Positions 59,901-64,000 of a stretch of 64,000 nt of DNA are shown here, piece after piece. Numbering within the stretch: the stretch's first letter is position 1; every line of letters begins with the position of its first letter. Under the pieces are notes generated by a model, which made no database searches, was not told the origin of the DNA, and saw only the letters and a list, made by a program, of their open reading frames with translations. A program made the position numbers and the translations under genes. Source of the DNA: UBA5072 sp963822145 (GTDB taxonomy: Bacteria > Bacteroidota > Bacteroidia > Bacteroidales > UBA10428); contig CAWGGG010000002.1 in assembly GCA_963822145.1 (NCBI GenBank), positions 124,001 to 188,000 of the forward strand, in the 5' to 3' direction.

Positions 59901-62485
59901 TGGGGGAAACAGCTGAGATTACCATTCCATCCAGTGGGCAGGGCCGGGTTTTGTTTACGATCGAATCGGGTTCACGGATTTTGCTGCAGCAATGGCTGCC
60001 GGTTAGCGAAAAGGAAATCAGGCATCAATTCCAGGTAACTCCCGAAATGGCTCCCAATGTCTATGCGTGCGCCATGCTCATCCAGCCACATTCCAACTCG
60101 GAAAATGACATGCCCATGCGGTTGTACGGGACTATACCGATTTTTGTGGAAGATCCCCGAACCAGGCTTGCGCCGGTGATTAAAATGCCTGAGGTCCTGG
60201 AGCCCTTAAAGGAAGTTACTATTCAGGTGAGTGAAAAGAACAAACAGGAAATGACCTATACCCTGGCTTTGGTTGAAGAAGGACTTCTCGGACTCACCCG
60301 GTTTAAAACCCCCGATCCATGGAAAGAATTTTATGCCCGGGAAGCACTCGGGGTGAAATCGTGGGATCTATATGACGCTGTAATCGGAGCATACGGGGGT
60401 AAACTTTCCAGTCTGCTGGGTATAGGTGGCGATGAAGATCTCGTTCCAGGGGAATCGGCCGAAAAAGCAAACCGCTTCAGACCCGTAGTCAGATACCTGG
60501 GCCCCTTTACAGCAAAAGCCGGCAAAATCAATAGCCACAAAATTGTTATACCCAATTACATTGGTTCTGTGAGGGCCATGGTGGTGGCTGGTAAAAACGG
60601 TGCCTATGGTTTTGCTGAGAAAACTGTACCGGTCAGAAAACCTTTGATGGTGCTGGCCACACTGCCCCGGGTTCTTGGCCCGGGAGAATCGGTCAGCCTG
60701 CCCGTCACTGTTTTTGCCATGGATAGCCAGGTGAAACAGGTCAATGTTTCGTTAAAAACAAACGGATTGCTCATTACGGAAGGGCCAGTATCAAAATCAG
60801 TTTCTTTTGATCAGCCCGGTGAAAAAATGGTGGATTTCAATTTGAAAATTGCCTCAAAGACCGGAATCGCAAGGGTTCAGGTTATCGCCGGCAGCGGAAA
60901 ACATACCGCCACCTACGATCTCGAACTGGATGTAAGGAATGCGAATCCACCTGTGACTACCTTTACCGGCGGCAGCGCTGAAGCAGGAAAGACCTGGGAA
61001 ACGCAATTTGAACTTCCCGGTATGGAAAACACCAACACCGTAACATTGGAAGTCTCCGGCATACCTCCCATCGACGCCGGTAGACGTTTGAAATACCTGA
61101 TCACCTACCCGCATGGATGCATCGAACAGATCACCTCAGCCGTATTTCCCCAATTGTTCCTGAACGATGTCCAGGAACTGGATGAAAAAACAAAATCTGC
61201 GATCGATCAGCATATAAAAGCCGGGATCAGCAAACTGATGACCTTCCAGCTATCTGGAGGCGGCTTTGCCTACTGGCCAGGCAATCAGCAATTTAACTCC
61301 TGGGGAAACTCCTATGCCGGTCACTTTTTGCTGGAGGCGGAAAAGAAGGGTTATTCCCTCCCTTCAGGATTAAAATCAGGTTGGCTAAGGGCACAGAAAC
61401 AACTGGCCCGGCAATGGACTCCTGCACCAAGCAAGAATCAATGGCAACAGGATGACCTGGAACAGGCTTACCGCCTGTACACCCTTGCACTGGCAGGGGA
61501 GCCTGAAACCGGGGCCATGAATCGTCTCAGGGAAGTCAAAACCCTAAGTCTGCAAGCAAAATGGCGGCTTGCTGCAGCTTATGCGCTCACCGGACAAATC
61601 CCGGTAGCCAAGGAGCTAATCATCAGAGAAAGCACAGATATACAAGAATATAATGGATTTTACTCAAGCTATGGTTCAAGAGAAAGAGATTGGGCTATGA
61701 TGCTGGAGACCATGACCCTGCTCAAGGATCAGACCCGAGGCGCTGTCCTGGCCCGGAAAATTTCCGGCGTACTTTCATCGGGTTACTGGATGAGCACACA
61801 GTCAACCGCATATTGTCTGATGGCCATGGCCAAATTTGCGCAGGGAGGGATTTCCGGAAAAATGGAGTTTTCTTACCGGCTGGCTGACGGAAAAGTCCTG
61901 ACCGTTACCTCCACCAAACCGTTGGTTCAGGTGCATTTACCAATGGGCCGCAATGCAAAAACCGGGCAAATTACCGTAACCAATAAGGGACAGGGAATTC
62001 TGTTTGCCCGCATAATTATGGAAGGAATACCGGAAGCCGGAAATGAAAAGGAGTTCAGTAACAATCTGGAGCTGAAGATCAATTTCATGAACCGGGACGG
62101 GAAGGTCCTGGATATTTCCAGGCTGACACAGGGCACTGATTTTTTTGCAGTTGTTACTGTTTTAAATCCTGGTATGCTGGATTATCGAGAGCTTGCATTG
62201 ACCCAGGTTTTTCCTCCGGGATGGGAAATCATGAACAGCCGATTTTCAGGTTTGGAGATACCTGAAAGTACTGCTGATCCTGCTTACCAGGATATCCGTG
62301 ATGACCGGATCTATACCTATTTTGACTTAAAGCGGGGCGAGCGCAAGACTTTTGCAGTTCAGCTGAATGCAACCTACACAGGCCGGTACTATCTGCCCGG
62401 AATATTGTGTGAAGCCATGTATGATAATACCATCACCGCCCTGAAGAAAGGCAACTGGGTGGAGGTTGTAAAGACAGGAAACTGA
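56903..62485 (+). CDS. Alpha-2-macroglobulin family lipoprotein with thioester site
   Basis: 1860 residues, the largest gene here. Lipoprotein signal with lipobox LLLIHC (Cys about 27). A series of MG-type beta domains fills the N-terminal ~1300 residues, then the bait/thioester part: C1406-I-E-Q matches the GCxEQ thioester motif, followed by a helical toroid (WRLAAAYALTG, GYWMSTQSTAYCL). Bacterial A2M proteins trap proteases by covalent linkage on the outer membrane or in the periplasm. No pbpC gene is adjacent, unlike in E. coli. A 50-residue Asp/Glu/Tyr-rich insertion lies between C454 and C506. Abuts carA, which points the other way. Confidence 0.92.
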   Translation: MKLLKSCDRIPALAIPVVLSLLLIHCKKADQSALTINPAFMEKITAFTSGVISSESVIQIVLAEDYPGGDISKAPAGEGLFRFKPAIKGQAVWVDKRTIEFRPAEKLQSGKTYGARFYLSKILRVPKKLAVLEFNFSVVEQAFAVEVEGYQTHNENDLVWNRIRGTVNTADVTDAEYLKNVFVARQENRKLKISWESGQNRRSFGFQIDSVRRTVEPGKVEISWDATSDYTGIKGRSEVDIPALGDYKVMDVKVIQQPEQFIQIMFSDPVKKNQNLEGLIFLDNNTSLEFSVTGNLIKAFPVARQSGDSRITIREGLANILGYGLKQAYSADITFEVPKPAVRLSGKGVILPSTKGMVFPFEAVNLSAVDVKIIKIFENNIGHFLQVNRLDGNSQLKRAGRLMHQQTLTLSHVPADLGKWNRFFLDLSKLIEPDPGAIYRVEISFRKKYSLYPCESSDEEDVAETEADDISGDMEELSYWDSYEEYYDDYYEYNYDYEWEERDNPCASSYYQPNRWVARNILASDLGIVAKSGTDQTFLCAVTNLVTSQPTAGVEVTLYNFQQQPIVSGITDNNGFVSVTASEKPFLLVAKFEKQRGYLRLDDGSSLSLGAFDVSGSAVPGGLKGFLYGERGVWRPGDTLFLTFMLEDKQHLLPESHPVVFEIYNPKGQLFSRTTRTAGLDGFYSWAIATPPEAPTGNWNLVVKVGGTQFSRNLRIETVKPNRLKIDLKFDNERLSAANPQVQGHLTAAWLHGAVAPNLKASVSVMLTKAATSFEKYPEYQFTDPSGNFEFEEQVLYEGYTDERGQTAIPCRIETDRAAPGMLQANFTVRVFEKGGDFSIDRFSMPYSPYSAYIGLKTPPGDKRGMLLTDTTQWVDVVLLSEAGMPLSRPGIEASVYKLDWRNWWESTGDELAGFVGNTYNRPVVVKTLSVINGRGRFGFRIDRPDWGRFYVRVVDPVSGHSAGRIVYIDWPGWAGRPMRDNPEAASMLTFNADKEKYSVGETAEITIPSSGQGRVLFTIESGSRILLQQWLPVSEKEIRHQFQVTPEMAPNVYACAMLIQPHSNSENDMPMRLYGTIPIFVEDPRTRLAPVIKMPEVLEPLKEVTIQVSEKNKQEMTYTLALVEEGLLGLTRFKTPDPWKEFYAREALGVKSWDLYDAVIGAYGGKLSSLLGIGGDEDLVPGESAEKANRFRPVVRYLGPFTAKAGKINSHKIVIPNYIGSVRAMVVAGKNGAYGFAEKTVPVRKPLMVLATLPRVLGPGESVSLPVTVFAMDSQVKQVNVSLKTNGLLITEGPVSKSVSFDQPGEKMVDFNLKIASKTGIARVQVIAGSGKHTATYDLELDVRNANPPVTTFTGGSAEAGKTWETQFELPGMENTNTVTLEVSGIPPIDAGRRLKYLITYPHGCIEQITSAVFPQLFLNDVQELDEKTKSAIDQHIKAGISKLMTFQLSGGGFAYWPGNQQFNSWGNSYAGHFLLEAEKKGYSLPSGLKSGWLRAQKQLARQWTPAPSKNQWQQDDLEQAYRLYTLALAGEPETGAMNRLREVKTLSLQAKWRLAAAYALTGQIPVAKELIIRESTDIQEYNGFYSSYGSRERDWAMMLETMTLLKDQTRGAVLARKISGVLSSGYWMSTQSTAYCLMAMAKFAQGGISGKMEFSYRLADGKVLTVTSTKPLVQVHLPMGRNAKTGQITVTNKGQGILFARIIMEGIPEAGNEKEFSNNLELKINFMNRDGKVLDISRLTQGTDFFAVVTVLNPGMLDYRELALTQVFPPGWEIMNSRFSGLEIPESTADPAYQDIRDDRIYTYFDLKRGERKTFAVQLNATYTGRYYLPGILCEAMYDNTITALKKGNWVEVVKTGN

Positions 62486-62486
62486 C

Positions 62487-63569
62487 TTACTTCTTCTGTT
62501 TGGCCACCAGGTCCAGGAACTGATCAAACAGAAACTCGGTGTCTTTTGGACCGCTGGAGGCTTCCGGATGAAACTGCGTGGAGAAAAACGGCTTGCTTTT
62601 GTGCTGCATACCCTCGTTGGTCTGATCATTCAGATTCAGAAACAGGGGTTCCCAATCGGCAGGCAGGGTTCCGTTATCAATGGCATAACCATGATTCTGT
62701 GAGGTAATATAAGCTTTATGGGTATCTTTCAGCAATACAGGCTGGTTGTGACTCCGGTGCCCGTATTTGAGTTTATAGGTATCGGCACCTGCCGCCAGCG
62801 CCAGTAATTGATTTCCCAGGCATATGCCGTAAATCGGGATATCCTGCTGAAGCGCTGCACGCAGGTTGTTAATAGTAACCTGGCATTTCTTCGGATCTCC
62901 GGGACCGTTTGAAATAAAAAGGCCATCATATGTTTCCCGAGAAATATCATAATCCCATGGAACCAGTACCACCGTGGTATCCCGTTGCAACAAATTCCGG
63001 ATGATGTTGTATTTCACACCACAGTCAATCAATAAAATGCGGTAACGGCCATTGCCAAAAATTTTCTTCTCCCGGATGCTTACCTGTTCCACCAGATTAT
63101 CCTGGTTGGGATCATACAGATCAACATCCTGATCGTTGTAAACGATTTTCCCAAGCATGGTCCCTTCTTCGCGCAGTATTTTAGTAAGCTCCCGGGTATC
63201 AATGCCATAAATAGCGGGGATCTTGGACTCCTGCAGCCAGGAGCCCAGACTTTTATTAGCATTCCAGTGGCTGTATTCGTCCGTGTAATTGGAAATGATC
63301 AACCCTGCAATATGAAGCGCATAGGATTCGAAAAACTTATACATCGAATCTTCTGTCAGAGTTCCCGGGACACCATAATTTCCGATGATCGGATAGGTGA
63401 GAGTAAGAATCTGACCTTTATAGGACGGATCAGTAAGACTTTCCGGGTAACCCGTCATGGCCGTATTGAATACCACTTCGCCGGATACGGAATTGTCATA
63501 ACCGAAAGAATAGCCGTAGAACACTTTCCCATCTTCAAGTATAAGTTTAATATCCGTTTGCTTCCTCAT
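62487..63569 (-). CDS. carA: Carbamoyl-phosphate synthase small (glutaminase) subunit
   Basis: 360 residues. Releases ammonia from glutamine for carbamoyl phosphate (pyrimidine and arginine synthesis). The class I glutamine amidotransferase triad is present: Cys in YGICLGNQLLALA, and His and Glu in TQFHPEASSGP; SNGPGDP precedes them. N-terminal region LILEDGKVFYGYSFGYDNSVSGEVVFNTAMTGYPE is standard for CarA. carB is not visible in the window. Starts 19 bp behind the thioredoxin-like gene in the same orientation. Confidence 0.97.
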   Translation of the reverse strand: MRKQTDIKLILEDGKVFYGYSFGYDNSVSGEVVFNTAMTGYPESLTDPSYKGQILTLTYPIIGNYGVPGTLTEDSMYKFFESYALHIAGLIISNYTDEYSHWNANKSLGSWLQESKIPAIYGIDTRELTKILREEGTMLGKIVYNDQDVDLYDPNQDNLVEQVSIREKKIFGNGRYRILLIDCGVKYNIIRNLLQRDTTVVLVPWDYDISRETYDGLFISNGPGDPKKCQVTINNLRAALQQDIPIYGICLGNQLLALAAGADTYKLKYGHRSHNQPVLLKDTHKAYITSQNHGYAIDNGTLPADWEPLFLNLNDQTNEGMQHKSKPFFSTQFHPEASSGPKDTEFLFDQFLDLVAKQKK

Positions 63570-63588
63570 TGATAGATAATAAAATAAA

Positions 63589-64000
63589 TTACTTTTTATT
63601 TAATGATATTAGAATTTCCTCCACCTGTTCAGGGCCGATTCTCTTTGCCACGATCTTTTTATTTTCATCCAGGATAAAAATCTGGGGTGTGGCAATCACA
63701 TCATACTTCAGTTTGAAATCATAGGAATAAGGGTTCCAGGCATTGATCCATCCATACAAGGCGTGATCATTAACGAAATTCACCCATTTCGCTTTTCCGT
63801 CTTCTCCAAATAGGGTGCTCACCGCCAATATCGTGACACCAAGAGGCTGCAGGCTTTTCTGAAAAATTCTATACAGCTCGGGAACAACTACCTGGCAATG
63901 TCCGCAATCTGCCTCCCAGAAAACCAGCACCACGTACTTCGATTTAATCTGAGAAAGGGTGATCCGGGTCCCTACGTGCGGATACTTCCGGAGGGCCGTA
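63589..64000 (-). CDS. Thioredoxin-like (TlpA/AhpC-TSA type) protein, partial; N-terminus outside window
   Basis: About 137 residues of the C-terminal part are visible; the frame stays open to the right edge (reading TALRKYPHVGTR before the domain). The domain carries the redox motif C-G-H-C in VVLVFWEADCGHCQ and the cis-proline segment ATPQIFIL, plus DENKKIVAKRIGPEQ. TlpA-like proteins are usually membrane-anchored or periplasmic thiol reductants. The GTG at 63933 is not a convincing start because conserved residues precede it. carA starts 19 bp downstream. Confidence 0.88.
   Translation of the reverse strand, partial: TALRKYPHVGTRITLSQIKSKYVVLVFWEADCGHCQVVVPELYRIFQKSLQPLGVTILAVSTLFGEDGKAKWVNFVNDHALYGWINAWNPYSYDFKLKYDVIATPQIFILDENKKIVAKRIGPEQVEEILISLNKK

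Noticed and set aside
1..64000. Mobile elements, prophage or CRISPR arrays
   Set aside because: No transposase, integrase, phage structural gene or regularly spaced repeats were seen.

Overview
The window looks like a chromosomal stretch from a Bacteroidota bacterium, probably Bacteroidales-like. Grounds: several promoters match the Bacteroidetes -7 box TAnnTTTG, ribosome binding sites are A-rich rather than Shine-Dalgarno-like, lipoproteins and Tat/Sec exported proteins are frequent, and families typical of the phylum are present (DUF2807 GIN-domain protein, YwqK/MORN repeats, DUF6599, TolC/CusB-like efflux parts, VanZ, cytidylate-kinase-like protein). The dut-TPR-EnvC-ybeY-mnmG block also fits. 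I saw no tRNA, rRNA, CRISPR array, insertion sequence or prophage. The species cannot be named from this sequence.

Layout. 0-5.5 kb: end of a LytTR regulator, holB, pgk, proC and a cysE-cysK pair for cysteine synthesis. 5.5-8.8 kb: a leftward operon of exported proteins (Tat ferredoxin-type aldo/keto reductase, DUF6599 protein, small lipoprotein, SGNH hydrolase). 9-13.5 kb: serine hydrolase, queuosine-precursor transporter, a very short TolC-like protein with a CusB-like lipoprotein but no pump, and a membrane-anchored coiled-coil protein. 13.6-20.9 kb: hemW and a signalling cluster (PAS/GAF histidine kinase, NarL-type regulator, receiver-only protein, SiaC-like protein), plus a possible small RNA at about 18.15-18.26 kb. 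20.9-30.5 kb: an ABC exporter, ispD, apt, a hemerythrin-like protein paired with a LuxR protein whose receiver is degenerate, dnaG with a degraded zinc site, Rrf2 and rpiB.

30.5-47 kb is visibly more AT-rich and holds housekeeping genes: nadA behind an unusual palindrome-containing control region, a MORN protein, ruvB, pheS, a cyclophilin, then a long rightward run of epimerase, flippase, dut, TPR protein, EnvC-like protein, RsbW-like ATPase, ybeY, mnmG and uvrC. A perfect 16-bp parS-type palindrome (44969-44984) lies between mnmG and uvrC. 47-64 kb: polyprenyl diphosphate synthase, an ArsR regulator, polA, a hybrid histidine kinase, rsgA, a SRPBCC protein, a U32 peptidase-family protein, a giant alpha-2-macroglobulin lipoprotein, carA and a partial thioredoxin-like protein.

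Functionally the window mixes DNA replication, repair and segregation (holB, dnaG, polA, ruvB, uvrC, parS), tRNA and ribosome maturation (mnmG, pheS, ybeY, rsgA, a U32 protein) and cell-envelope functions. The least explained items are the parS site, the nadA control region, the promoter-terminator pair without a gene at 18.1-18.26 kb, the pump-less mini TolC/CusB pair, and the hemerythrin/pseudo-receiver pair.
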